From: Paludibacter sp.
Lineage (GTDB): Bacteria; Bacteroidota; Bacteroidia; Bacteroidales; Paludibacteraceae
Assembly: GCA_028703105.1 (NCBI GenBank)
Contig: JAQVNN010000002.1
Coordinates: 1 to 64,000, forward strand
Direction: 5' to 3'
DNA length: 64,000 bases
Part shown: positions 19,809-30,351 of the stretch, piece by piece
Layout of the letters: the number at the start of each line of letters is the position of its first letter
Position numbering within the stretch: the first letter of the stretch is position 1
Notes under the pieces: generated by a model
Told to the model about the DNA's origin: nothing
What the model saw: the letters and a program-made list of their open reading frames with translations, nothing else
Databases searched by the model: none
Translations under genes and position numbers: made by a program

Positions 19809-22124
19809 ATGACTGAAAATAAAACCAATAAAAATTTCAGAAAGGGATTTAACAAATGGTTCTGGCTGCTTTTTTGTCTGGGAATCGTCGTTATAACATT
19901 CGTTTTCTTTTTTATCAGTATTGGATGGCTAGGATATTTACCCGCCATCGACCAGTTGCAAAATCCGATAAACAAATATGCAACTGAATTATATTCTTCT
20001 GATTTGAAGTTAATTGGAAGTTTTTCTGAAAGTAAAGATAACCGTATTAAAACAGATTACAGTCAGATTTCAAAACATGTAATCAATGCCTTGATATCAA
20101 CGGAGGATGAAAGATTTTATGATCATTCCGGAATTGATGGAAAAGCACTCGCCCGGGTTTTTGTTAAACGAGGAATTTTTAGGCAGAAAAGCTCCGGAGG
20201 AGGCAGCACAATAACGCAACAGCTTGCCAAGCTTCTTTATTCTCCCAAAGCTGATAATATTATAGAAAGGGCACTGCAAAAGCCTATAGAGTGGGTGATT
20301 TCTGTACAGTTGGAAAAAATATATACCAAAGAGGAAATTATTACACTATACCTGAATCAGTTTGATTTTCTGTATAATGCTGTTGGAATTAAAACAGCTG
20401 CTTATGTGTATTTTAATTCTACACCAACTGAATTAACAATTGAAGAAGCTGCAACGCTTGTCGGCATGTGTAAAAACCCTTCTCTTTATAATCCAAAAAG
20501 ATTTAATGAACGTGCACGAAACAGGAGAAATGTGGTATTCGATCAGATGAGAAAAGCCGGTTATTTGACGAAAGCAGAAAGAGATTCTCTACAACAGCTT
20601 CCGTTAGTACTCAACTTTCAACGTGTGGATCATAAACAAGGGTTGGCTCCTTATTTCAGAGAGTATTTACGATTAACACTTACAGCCCAAAAACCGGTTA
20701 GGAGCAATTATGCTAGCTGGCAGGAAGAAAAATACCAGGAAGACTTATGGCAGTGGGAGAATAACCCTTTGTACGGATTCTGTAATAAAAATCTGAAATC
20801 AAATGGAATGCCATACAATATCTATACTGATGGAATGAAAATATTTACTTCCATTGATTCTCGTATGCAGCAATATGCTGAAGAAGCCGTTGAAGAACAC
20901 ATTTCCCAACTACAACAAGCCTTTTTCAAAGAGAAAAAAGGAAGATCCTACGCTCCTTTCTCCCGTCATATAAATCAGGAAGAAATAGATGCAGCTCTTA
21001 ATCGTTCTGTACGTGATTCAGAAAGATACAGAAGGCTTAAAAACGAGGGAAGTAGCAATGAGGATATAAACAAAAATTTTAGTACCAAGGTTGAAATGCA
21101 GGTCTTTTCATACAAAGGAATGATTGATACGGTTATGACGCCAATGGATTCTATTCGTTATATCAAACATTTTCTGAGATGCGGACTTATGTCTATCGAT
21201 CCCAAAACGGGTCAGGTTAAAGCTTATGTCGGTGGACCAAACTTTGCTCATTTTCAGTACGATATGGCAACATTAGGAAAACGTCAGGTTGGATCTACCA
21301 TCAAACCTTATTTATATACCCTGGCAATGGAGGAAGGTTTATGGCCATGTGATAAAGTTATGAATGTTCCTATCACGTTGAAAGATGCCAACGGCAATGA
21401 CTGGTCACCTAGAAATTCCAGCAAATCAAGAGTTGGCGAAGAGGTTACACTCCGATGGGCTTTGGCAAATTCTAATAACTGGATATCAGCCTATTTAATG
21501 AGCTTATTTACTCCGGAGTCTTTGGTAAAACTAATGAAGTCATTTGGAATCAGAAGTCACCTTGATCCTGTTATTTCTTTACCGCTTGGACCCGTTGATA
21601 TATCATTGGTTGAAATGGTTGATGCTTATACAGCCTTTCCAAATAAAGGAATCCGCGTAGAGCCGTTGTATGTAACCCGAATCGAGGATGCTAACGGTAA
21701 CGTGATTGCTGCATTTACGCCTCGAATGCATGAAATATTCAGCGAATCAACTGCTTATAAAATGATATATATGCTCAGAAGTGTTGTTGATGGCGGCACA
21801 GGTGGCCGTATTCGTGGAAGATATGGTTTAACTATGCCAATGGGTGGAAAAACCGGTACAACACAAAACAATTCTGACGGTTGGTTTATGGGCTTCACCC
21901 CCTCTTTGGTTTCTGGAGTTTGGGTTGGCGGTGAAGACAGATCGATCCATTTTGATAACATTGCTGAGGGACAGGGAGCTAGTATGGCTTTGCCTATCTG
22001 GGCATTGTATATGCAAAAAGTGTTGACAGATGCTTCATTAGGCTATTCAGATCAAGATAATTTTGATGTTCCATCTTCATTTAATGCGAATGCCGGATGT
22101 GAAGAAAATGTTTTTGACTGGTAA
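19809..22124 (+). CDS. Penicillin-binding protein 1A (transglycosylase/transpeptidase)
   Basis: 771 aa; single N-terminal TM, STEDERFYDHSGID, GGSTITQQLAK, RQVGSTIKPYLY, GGKTGTTQNNSDGWFMGFTP. Confidence 0.95.
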   Translation: MTENKTNKNFRKGFNKWFWLLFCLGIVVITFVFFFISIGWLGYLPAIDQLQNPINKYATELYSSDLKLIGSFSESKDNRIKTDYSQISKHVINALISTEDERFYDHSGIDGKALARVFVKRGIFRQKSSGGGSTITQQLAKLLYSPKADNIIERALQKPIEWVISVQLEKIYTKEEIITLYLNQFDFLYNAVGIKTAAYVYFNSTPTELTIEEAATLVGMCKNPSLYNPKRFNERARNRRNVVFDQMRKAGYLTKAERDSLQQLPLVLNFQRVDHKQGLAPYFREYLRLTLTAQKPVRSNYASWQEEKYQEDLWQWENNPLYGFCNKNLKSNGMPYNIYTDGMKIFTSIDSRMQQYAEEAVEEHISQLQQAFFKEKKGRSYAPFSRHINQEEIDAALNRSVRDSERYRRLKNEGSSNEDINKNFSTKVEMQVFSYKGMIDTVMTPMDSIRYIKHFLRCGLMSIDPKTGQVKAYVGGPNFAHFQYDMATLGKRQVGSTIKPYLYTLAMEEGLWPCDKVMNVPITLKDANGNDWSPRNSSKSRVGEEVTLRWALANSNNWISAYLMSLFTPESLVKLMKSFGIRSHLDPVISLPLGPVDISLVEMVDAYTAFPNKGIRVEPLYVTRIEDANGNVIAAFTPRMHEIFSESTAYKMIYMLRSVVDGGTGGRIRGRYGLTMPMGGKTGTTQNNSDGWFMGFTPSLVSGVWVGGEDRSIHFDNIAEGQGASMALPIWALYMQKVLTDASLGYSDQDNFDVPSSFNANAGCEENVFDW

Positions 22125-22133
22125 ATTATTTTA

Positions 22134-24167
22134 TTGAAAAAGGGAATTTTTATATCGATTGTGTTGCTGTTTCACCTGGGAGTGTGTTTTGCCCAGTGGA
22201 ATACGGATCGGATTCTGACCATTGGCCGGAATGCCTTGTATTTTGAAGATTACGTGCTTTCCATCCAATATTTTAATCAGGTTATTAAAATAAAACCTTT
22301 CCTGGCTGAGCCTTATATGTATCGTTCGATAGCTAAAATTCAACTTGGTGATTACGAAGGGGCTGAAATTGATGGAACAGAAGCTATTACAAGGAATCCT
22401 TTCCTGCCTCAGGCATTCTACGCGCGAGGGTTTACGCGCATGAAGCTGGGTAAATACCACGAAGCTGCAGAAGATTTTACCAAAGCTCTTGAATTCAGTC
22501 CAAACGCTCTGCATTTGCTTATAAGCAGGATCGATGCATATGAAAGAACCGAAAATTATGAAGCTGCGGTTAGGGACATCGATGCCTATATGAAAATAAA
22601 TCCGAGAAATACTGGTTTGTGGTATGAGAAGGGACGTATATATCTATCAATGAAAGATACAGTCGAAGCTGAAAATGCATTTAATCAGTTGATAAATGCT
22701 GACAGCACTTCGTTTGCCGGATGGAGTGCAAGGGGCTTGTTAAAATTACAACGAAAAAATTTTAATGGTGCATACGAGGATTATTCAACAGCTATCAGAA
22801 ATAATTCCAACTACTTTGGAGATTATATTAACCGTGGAATTATCAATGTTGAACAGAAAAGATTCATGGAAGCTCTTGCTGACTATGATCAGGCTGTTAA
22901 ACTGGAACCGAATAGTGTAATGGCTTATTTCAATCGAGCAATTTTGCGTTCGAATCTCGGCGATAACAATAATGCTTTATCAGATTTTGTACAGGTGCTT
23001 AAGATGGATTCTTCAAATATGGAAGCAAGGTACAGCAAAGCACTGCTTGAAATGAAACTCAGAAATTACAGGAGTGCTATTGCTGATTATAATATCATCC
23101 TGAATAAGCACCCCTATTTTTTGCCTGCTTATTGGGGTATTGCTGATGCATATGACGCCATGAATAATGTAAGGGAAGCATTCAAAAACAGACAAATAGC
23201 ACAAGATTTGGAAAAAAATAAAGATAATTTCCGTGAGAAAATAAGGCGGGATCTTGATGCAAAGAATATGATTGCAGAAGATATTCCAAAAGGCATTACG
23301 AAAAGCAGAACTGATGTATTCAACCGCTATGCAACACAAAACATCAATGAAACAGGTTATGATTCAAAATATGCAAGTGAAAAACGGGGTGCTGTTCAGA
23401 ATAAATTTGTAGATGTAGTAAATGAAAAGAATTTTGTGCTGACATATTATTCCAAAACAGATGCTTTACGTCAGACCAATCTTTATCATCCGGAAATAAA
23501 TGCTTATAACAGAAAGAAACGTTTAAGTGCAAACATCAAAATTACTTGTGATGAAATTGCGCTGACAAACGAAATGATTGATAAACATTTTCAAACCATT
23601 AATGAAATTAGCTCCAGAATTAATGATAAAACAACAGATGCTGATATTTACTTTCACCGGGCATTGGAATTTGCTTTGGTACAAGATTTTGAAAGTGCAA
23701 TTGACGACCTGAATAAAGCAATTGCACTTCGTTCTGATTTTATGCTGGCTTATTTTACCCGGGCAAATATTCGGTACAAATACATTGACTACATGAGAAA
23801 TTCTTTGCGCGAATCAGGTTCCGGCATAATTGAACAAAAAGAAATATATGTAGCTTTTGAAAATGAAAAAAAATTTGATGTGGAACTGGTAATGCGGGAT
23901 TTGGATAAAGTCAACGATTTACAGCCTGATTTCTCGTTTAGTTATTATAACAAAGCAAATATCCTTTGTACTCAACAGGATTTTCGTACAGCAATATACA
24001 ACTACACCAAAGCAATTGAAATCGATAGAGATTTCGCTGAGGCATACTTTAATCGCGGTCTGACTTACCTGTTTACAGGAGAAGATTCCAAAGGACTTTC
24101 AGATTTGAGTAAAGCGGGAGAACTGGGTATTTACCAGGCATATAATCTGATACAGCGATTTAAATAA
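22134..24167 (+). CDS. Secreted tetratricopeptide repeat protein, TTG start, 9 bp after the PBP1A stop
   Basis: 677 aa; signal peptide MKKGIFISIVLLFHLGVCFA; many TPR units (e.g. FLPQAFYARGFTRMKLGKYHEAAEDFTKALEFSP, FAEAYFNRGLTYLFTGEDSKGLSDLSKA). Confidence 0.9.
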   Translation: MKKGIFISIVLLFHLGVCFAQWNTDRILTIGRNALYFEDYVLSIQYFNQVIKIKPFLAEPYMYRSIAKIQLGDYEGAEIDGTEAITRNPFLPQAFYARGFTRMKLGKYHEAAEDFTKALEFSPNALHLLISRIDAYERTENYEAAVRDIDAYMKINPRNTGLWYEKGRIYLSMKDTVEAENAFNQLINADSTSFAGWSARGLLKLQRKNFNGAYEDYSTAIRNNSNYFGDYINRGIINVEQKRFMEALADYDQAVKLEPNSVMAYFNRAILRSNLGDNNNALSDFVQVLKMDSSNMEARYSKALLEMKLRNYRSAIADYNIILNKHPYFLPAYWGIADAYDAMNNVREAFKNRQIAQDLEKNKDNFREKIRRDLDAKNMIAEDIPKGITKSRTDVFNRYATQNINETGYDSKYASEKRGAVQNKFVDVVNEKNFVLTYYSKTDALRQTNLYHPEINAYNRKKRLSANIKITCDEIALTNEMIDKHFQTINEISSRINDKTTDADIYFHRALEFALVQDFESAIDDLNKAIALRSDFMLAYFTRANIRYKYIDYMRNSLRESGSGIIEQKEIYVAFENEKKFDVELVMRDLDKVNDLQPDFSFSYYNKANILCTQQDFRTAIYNYTKAIEIDRDFAEAYFNRGLTYLFTGEDSKGLSDLSKAGELGIYQAYNLIQRFK

Positions 24168-24188
24168 CAAAAAACAGATTGATATTTT

Positions 24189-25469
24189 CTAAAAAAGAGT
24201 CAATGCTTCTCCTACTACAAAGTTACTTCCGGTGATCAAAATCAGGTCTTCTTTATCTGCCTCGGTAATTGCATTCCCGACAGCGTCTTTAATTAATTCA
24301 AAAGCTTTTCCTGATAAATTAAACCCTTCTGCTTTATTTCTGAGTTCTACTGCAGGAAGGGCTCTTTTGACTTGTGCGTGAGTGAAATAATAAACAGCTC
24401 CTTCCGGTAGTAATGCTAATACGCCTGTTATATCTTTGTCATGTACCATTCCTATGACGATACGAAGGGTTTTGTAATGTTGAAATTTTAGCTGATTTAC
24501 AATGGCTTGTATTCCCTGAACATTATGACAGGTGTCGGCAACCACCTTTGGTTCTGACTGTAATAATTCCCAACGACCTCGCAAACCGGTAATCTGACAT
24601 ACATCTTTAATTCCTTTACGAAGGGCTTCAGGAGAAATGCTGAAAGTAGTTCTGTCTTGTATTACCTTTGAAGCCATAAAAACAGTTGCCAGGTTTTTAA
24701 GCTGATATAATCCGGTTAGTCCGGAATAGTATTCCTGTTGATGATAGGAAAACAACATCTTATCCTGTTCATAATAAATAAAATCAGGGCTATCATCTTC
24801 TTCTGCAAAAAAAACATCAGCCTCCATTTCAGTGGATTTGAGCATAAATACCGGTTTGGTCTCAGGAAGTGTTTCTCCAATAACCACCGGTACACCGGAT
24901 TTAATGATACCTGCTTTTTCAGCAGCAATCTGAGAAAGTGTATTTCCTAAAAAATCAACATGGTCGAATCCTATATTCGTAATAATACTTAATATGGGTG
25001 TGATGATATTTGTACTATCTAACCGACCGCCCAATCCGACCTCAATTACGGCAATATCAACCTTCATATCAGCAAAATAGGAAAAAGCCATTGCCATGGT
25101 TAGTTCAAAAAAAGAAGGTTGAATCGTTTCTATTGTCTCAATGTTTTTTTTAATGAAATTGATGACATATTTCTGATTAATCATTTGTCCATTAACGCGG
25201 ATCCTTTCTCCAAAATCAACCAGATGAGGCGAAGTGTAAAGTCCGACTTTATAACCAGCTTCCTGTAAAATAGCAGCCATATAGTGCGAAACAGAACCCT
25301 TTCCATTAGTCCCGGCTATATGCACAGAATGAAATTTCTGATGCGGATTATCAAGGTATGTCATTAGCCGGTAGGTATTATCTAATCCCGGCTTGTAGGC
25401 AGTTGAACCAACCAGATGAAAGACCGGAAGCCGGTCATATAAATACTGTAGTGTTTCTTGATAATTCAT
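24189..25469 (-). CDS. folC: Folylpolyglutamate synthase/dihydrofolate synthase
   Basis: HIAGTNGKGSVSHYMAAILQEAGYKVGLYTSPHL; start taken as MNYQETLQYL (avoids overlap with the upstream gene). Confidence 0.93.
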   Translation of the reverse strand: MNYQETLQYLYDRLPVFHLVGSTAYKPGLDNTYRLMTYLDNPHQKFHSVHIAGTNGKGSVSHYMAAILQEAGYKVGLYTSPHLVDFGERIRVNGQMINQKYVINFIKKNIETIETIQPSFFELTMAMAFSYFADMKVDIAVIEVGLGGRLDSTNIITPILSIITNIGFDHVDFLGNTLSQIAAEKAGIIKSGVPVVIGETLPETKPVFMLKSTEMEADVFFAEEDDSPDFIYYEQDKMLFSYHQQEYYSGLTGLYQLKNLATVFMASKVIQDRTTFSISPEALRKGIKDVCQITGLRGRWELLQSEPKVVADTCHNVQGIQAIVNQLKFQHYKTLRIVIGMVHDKDITGVLALLPEGAVYYFTHAQVKRALPAVELRNKAEGFNLSGKAFELIKDAVGNAITEADKEDLILITGSNFVVGEALTLF

Positions 25470-25479
25470 TGATACTTTG

Positions 25480-26148
25480 TTAATAAATCCTTTGTCCAAA
25501 TATGGAACTTCCTATCCTGATCATGGTACTCCCCTCCTCTATGGCTAATTGATAATCATCTGACATACCCATCGAAATTTCTCTGAAATCGTCATTCCCG
25601 GAAACATAATCAGTTTTAATCGTATCATACAATGATTTCAGCGTTTGAAATTCTTTTCTAACCTGTTGATGGTTCTCTGTAAAAGTGGCCATTCCCATTA
25701 ATCCGCAAACCCGTATAAATGGTAACTCTGAAAGTTTGTCTGATTGATATAACCCGAGTAATTCTTCAGCAGAAAATCCAAATTTGGTTTCTTCGGTAGC
25801 AATATGAACCTGTAAAAGACAGTTCACAACCTGGTTTATTTTTTCTGCCTGTTTGTTGATTTCCGTGAGCAATTTTAATGAATCCACACCATGAATTAAT
25901 TCAACAAAAGGCACCAGGTATTTCACCTTATTTGTTTGTAAATGACCAATAAAATGCCAATGTATATCTTTAGGCAAACGTTCCTGTTTCTCTGTTAACT
26001 CCTGTACCCTGCTCTCCCCGAATATTCTTTCTCCGCTCTGATAAGCCTCCATAATAGCGTTATCAGGATGGAATTTTGAAACACAAACCAGTTTTACCTG
26101 CGCTGGTATATGTTCTCTAATCAATGATAAATTCTGTGCTATTGACAT
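25480..26148 (-). CDS. YggS family pyridoxal phosphate homeostasis protein
   Basis: 222 aa, LVCVSKFHPDNAIMEAYQSGERIFGESRVQEL...WHFIGHLQTNKVK...MGMSDDYQLAIEEGSTMIRIGSSIFG. Confidence 0.94.
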   Translation of the reverse strand: MSIAQNLSLIREHIPAQVKLVCVSKFHPDNAIMEAYQSGERIFGESRVQELTEKQERLPKDIHWHFIGHLQTNKVKYLVPFVELIHGVDSLKLLTEINKQAEKINQVVNCLLQVHIATEETKFGFSAEELLGLYQSDKLSELPFIRVCGLMGMATFTENHQQVRKEFQTLKSLYDTIKTDYVSGNDDFREISMGMSDDYQLAIEEGSTMIRIGSSIFGQRIY

Positions 26149-26247
26149 AATTACCTAATGTTGAATCACTTAATGATTTGATTCATAAATTAATATGAGT
26201 AAAACAAACATACGTATAAGTACCTTATTTGACTTATATCGTTTGTA

Positions 26248-26688
26248 TTAAGCCTCCTCTGGTTTTCCGTACTTAAATACATCCATGATTAACGTTTCAG
26301 CTATTGTAACAACTTCATAATCGGCCATACTTCCTTTCATTCCTTCATGTAATCTTTCTAATGCTTGTCCGATTTCAGAAGCCTGTACCATCATGGCAAC
26401 GGGCACCTTTTTTTCAACTCCTTTTTCTTCGTCCAAGGTAATATAATTTACTTTAAACCGATACCATTTATCACCATCATCGTGAAAAAACATCTCGTTG
26501 ATTTTTGCTCTCTTAATATTAGCAACAGAAAAATCTCCACTGATAAAAGGCTTCATTTCCTCAATCATTCGTTCTTCTGCTTCTGTAAAAGTCAGGGCAT
26601 CTACCAGATACGATTCGTTTACTTTGATAATTTTACCTTCTTCAGCTGTTTTTTCAAGCTTAACTTTACATTCAAACCAATTGTGCAT
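26248..26688 (-). CDS. DUF4494 domain protein
   Basis: 146 aa, MHNWFECKVKLEKTAEEGKIIKVNESYLVDALTFTEAEERM; Bacteroidetes conserved family. Confidence 0.85.
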   Translation of the reverse strand: MHNWFECKVKLEKTAEEGKIIKVNESYLVDALTFTEAEERMIEEMKPFISGDFSVANIKRAKINEMFFHDDGDKWYRFKVNYITLDEEKGVEKKVPVAMMVQASEIGQALERLHEGMKGSMADYEVVTIAETLIMDVFKYGKPEEA

Positions 26689-26923
26689 AATTTAAAATAT
26701 TTATAATGGTACGGCCTTAAAATAATCATGCAAAGATACAAAACTCAAATGAGATAATAATCTCACTTTTGCAGGCCTTAACTTAATATAATTATATAAA
26801 TCAACCTATAAGCCGGGGTTTTAAAATATTGCATACGGATATGTAGATTCCACACTTGCAGTATGTAGATTAATATCAAATTATTTCTGCTAATTCATTA
26901 CCTTTGTTCCTTATAAATTAAAC

Positions 26924-28132
26924 ATGGATAAACAGACAAAGGAATTCATACAGGAACATTTACGTGATGATGTAATATTATTGGGATTACAGGCAAAACG
27001 ATATCCAGATATGGATATGAACATAGTAATCAGGCAAATAGCAGGTCGTCAAAAAATAAAAAATAAAATTCCGTTGTTTTATAAACAAGATGACATTTTA
27101 TTTCCCCGACAATTATCTGTTGAGCAATCTTCTTCGGAAATCACCGCGAAATATAAAGCAAAACTTTTTAACGGATATACCTTCGCAGACCTGACAGGAG
27201 GTTTTGGAGTTGATTTTTACTTTATTTCCCAAAATTTTAAGTCCGGAATCTACGTTGAACGTGATGAGGAATTATGTAGGTTGGCCAATCATAATTTCGA
27301 GGTATTGAATATTTCTCATTTTGATATACATCAAGCAAAAGCAGAAGATTTTATAGTAAATATGCCGGATGTAGATTTAATATATATTGATCCTCACAGA
27401 AGGAACCATAGTGGGAAAAAAACAGTACTGATATCTGATTGTGAGCCTGACGTCTCATTACTGGCTGAAAGAATGCTTCAAAAGTCACCTGTAGTAATGA
27501 TTAAATTATCTCCCATGCTGGATATTCATCAGGCTATCAAGGAATTACCACAAACTACGGAAGTTCATATTGTCGCAGTTGAGAATGAGTGTAAAGAGAT
27601 TCTTCTCCTGTTGTCAAAAAGAAAAGATAATATGGAAGTCTCTGAAAAACATAAAGATAATGTTTTAATCAAGACTAGAAACATACTCAGATCCTCAAAT
27701 TATCAAGCACTGGATTTTACGCTTGAAGAAGAAAATCATACTGAACCAGCCTATATTGATGATGATCCATGCCAATATATTTACGAGCCGAATGCTGCCA
27801 TCATGAAATCAGGAGCATTTAAAACTGTTGCCTCTCGTTTTAAGTTGAAGAAATTTCATGTAAACACCCATTTATATACTGATGGGGTGTTAAAACCTGA
27901 TTTCCCGGGACGCATATTCCAAGTTAAAGATGTTTATGGTAATAGTAAAGCTGACTTCCGGATGCTGAAGGAAAAGTATCCGAAAGCAAACATCAGTACA
28001 CGTAATTACCCTTTATCCGTAGATGATTTTCGTAAGAAAACAGGCATTAAAGAAGGTGGAGATATTTATCTCTTTGCACTGAAAACGTACTCGGAAAAAT
28101 ACGCAATAATCGTTTGTAATAAAGTAATTTAG
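26924..28132 (+). CDS. Class I SAM-dependent methyltransferase with THUMP-like C-terminal region
   Basis: 402 aa, FADLTGGFGVDFYFIS (motif I) and VDLIYIDPHRRNHSGKK (motif IV). Confidence 0.8.
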   Translation: MDKQTKEFIQEHLRDDVILLGLQAKRYPDMDMNIVIRQIAGRQKIKNKIPLFYKQDDILFPRQLSVEQSSSEITAKYKAKLFNGYTFADLTGGFGVDFYFISQNFKSGIYVERDEELCRLANHNFEVLNISHFDIHQAKAEDFIVNMPDVDLIYIDPHRRNHSGKKTVLISDCEPDVSLLAERMLQKSPVVMIKLSPMLDIHQAIKELPQTTEVHIVAVENECKEILLLLSKRKDNMEVSEKHKDNVLIKTRNILRSSNYQALDFTLEEENHTEPAYIDDDPCQYIYEPNAAIMKSGAFKTVASRFKLKKFHVNTHLYTDGVLKPDFPGRIFQVKDVYGNSKADFRMLKEKYPKANISTRNYPLSVDDFRKKTGIKEGGDIYLFALKTYSEKYAIIVCNKVI

Positions 28133-28150
28133 AACTAAACAATTCAACTA

Positions 28151-30286
28151 TCAGATCAATTTAAGTTGTACCCGTTTACGGTTCAGGTCTATCTCCAGCA
28201 CCCTTACCTTTACATGTTGATGCAAAGAAACAACCTCTGCCGGATTGGATATGTAACGGTCGGCCATCTGGGAAATGTGTACAAGTCCGTTTTCTTTGAT
28301 GCCGATATCAACAAAAGCGCCGAAGTTGGTTATGTTGGTTATTATTCCGGGAACTTCCATGCCCAGTACTAAATCTTCAATTTTCTTGATATTGTGGTCA
28401 AATTCAAGTACTTTTACATTACTACGTGGGTCACGCCCCGGTTTCTCCAATTCAAGTAGAATGTCTTTCAGCGTAGGAAGTCCAATGTTTTCTGTTACAT
28501 ACGACTTTAAGTCTATCTTCTGAATTAACTCTTTGTTTCTGATAAGTTGGCTAATGTCTGTTTTCAGATCTTTTGCCATTTTTTCAACTATTGGATAACT
28601 TTCAGGATGAACGGCTGAATTATCTAACGGATTTTCACCGTCTGGTATCCGGAGAAAACCGGCACACTGTTCAAAAGTTTTGTTTCCCATTTTAGGAACT
28701 TTCAACAATTGCTTGCGATTTTTGAATGACCCGTTCTCTGAACGGTAATCTACAATATTTTGTGCCAGTTGGGGTCCAAGGCCTGAGATATACGTTAATA
28801 AATGCCGTGAGGAAGTATTCAGATTTACTCCCACCTTGTTCACAGCATTCTCGATAGTCTGATCCAGTGCATTTTTTAATAATGTTTGATCCACATCGTG
28901 TTGGTATTGACCAACGCCAATTGATTTGGGATCGATTTTAACTAATTCGGCTAACGGATCCATCAGCCGGCGACCGATAGAAATAGCCCCGCGTACCGTT
29001 ACATCATAATTCGGAAATTCTTCCCGAGCAATTTTCGACGCGGAATAAATGGAAGCTCCGTTTTCACTGACTACAAACACTTGCACTTTCCTGTCATACC
29101 GGATGTTTTGTATAAAATTCTCTGTTTCTCTGCCTGCTGTACCGTTACCGATCGCAATTGCTTGAATATTATACGCTTCCACCATTTTTTGAATACTTCG
29201 TGAAGATTTTGCATATTCACTTTGCGGAGGATGTGGATAAATCGTTTCATTGTGTAACAAATTTCCCTGGGCATCCAAACAAACCACCTTACAGCCGGTA
29301 CGGAAACCAGGGTCAATACCCAAAACCCTTTTTTCTCCTAAAGGCGGAGCAAGTAAAAGCTGGCGTAAGTTTTCTGCAAAAACCCGGATTGCTTCAGTAT
29401 CTGCTTTCAATTTGCTTGCTGATGCAAATTCATTTTCAATCGAAGGCTTTAATAAACGTTTATAAGCGTCTTTTATAGCATTGTAAACCAAGTCACCCGA
29501 AGCATTATCTGCCTTGACAAAAATGGCTACAAGCTTTTCAATGCATTTATCTTCATCCGGACTGATACTCACCTTTAAAAACCCTTCCGACTCCCCCCTT
29601 CGCATTGCTAACAGTCTATGAGAAGAGCATTTTGAGAGTTTTTCCGACATATCAAAATAATCCCGGTATTTTTGTGCATCTTCTTCTTTTCCTTTGATTA
29701 TTTTTGAAGTAATGAAAGCTTCATATGTGAAAATTCTCCTGATAACATGGCGTGCCTTTTCACTTTCGTTGATCCATTCAGCAATGATATCTGAAGCTCC
29801 GTTTAACGCTTCATCCATGCTACTGATTTTATCTTTCACAAACGACTTTACTAAATAATCCAACTTATCAGCATTTTGTTTCATGATTATTTTTGCCAAA
29901 GGCTCCAAGCCGTTTTCGCGCGCAATTTCAGCACGGGTACGACGTTTGGGTTTAAAAGGAAGGTAGATATCTTCCAATTCTGTTGCATTCCAAGAGGCAT
30001 CGATCCTGTTTTTTAATTCAGGAGTAAGTTTACCGAGTTCTTCTATGGTTTTCAGAATCGTTTCTTTGCGTTTTTCCGTTTCAAGAAGTTTATCGTACTG
30101 CTCTTTGATTGCTTCGATTTGTACTTCATCTAGTTCTCCTGTCAATTCTTTACGATACCTGCTGACAAACGGTATCGTTGCGCCATCCTGCAACAATTGT
30201 ATAGTATTGCTTACCTGACAGGTATTTAAATGTAAGGATTCCGTTAATATTGATAAAAAAACAGGAGAAATCGTGTTTGTTGACAT
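28151..30286 (-). CDS. tex: Tex family RNA-binding transcriptional accessory protein
   Basis: 711 aa, ATIPFVSRYRKELTG...LGIDPGFRTGCKVV...IGVGQYQHDV...C-terminal S1 domain. Confidence 0.95.
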   Translation of the reverse strand: MSTNTISPVFLSILTESLHLNTCQVSNTIQLLQDGATIPFVSRYRKELTGELDEVQIEAIKEQYDKLLETEKRKETILKTIEELGKLTPELKNRIDASWNATELEDIYLPFKPKRRTRAEIARENGLEPLAKIIMKQNADKLDYLVKSFVKDKISSMDEALNGASDIIAEWINESEKARHVIRRIFTYEAFITSKIIKGKEEDAQKYRDYFDMSEKLSKCSSHRLLAMRRGESEGFLKVSISPDEDKCIEKLVAIFVKADNASGDLVYNAIKDAYKRLLKPSIENEFASASKLKADTEAIRVFAENLRQLLLAPPLGEKRVLGIDPGFRTGCKVVCLDAQGNLLHNETIYPHPPQSEYAKSSRSIQKMVEAYNIQAIAIGNGTAGRETENFIQNIRYDRKVQVFVVSENGASIYSASKIAREEFPNYDVTVRGAISIGRRLMDPLAELVKIDPKSIGVGQYQHDVDQTLLKNALDQTIENAVNKVGVNLNTSSRHLLTYISGLGPQLAQNIVDYRSENGSFKNRKQLLKVPKMGNKTFEQCAGFLRIPDGENPLDNSAVHPESYPIVEKMAKDLKTDISQLIRNKELIQKIDLKSYVTENIGLPTLKDILLELEKPGRDPRSNVKVLEFDHNIKKIEDLVLGMEVPGIITNITNFGAFVDIGIKENGLVHISQMADRYISNPAEVVSLHQHVKVRVLEIDLNRKRVQLKLI

Positions 30287-30351
30287 AAAAAGAATTTTGA
30301 AAGTAAATTAACCAGGTATTTTATTTTGTATTTGTTGAAAATACAATTTAG

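Noticed and set aside
26754-26769. Short inverted repeat TGAGAT-AATA-ATCTCA and duplicated GGCCTTAA / TATGTAGATT upstream of the methyltransferase gene
   Set aside because: 6-bp arms and 8-10-bp repeats in AT-rich spacer are too short to distinguish from chance without conservation data
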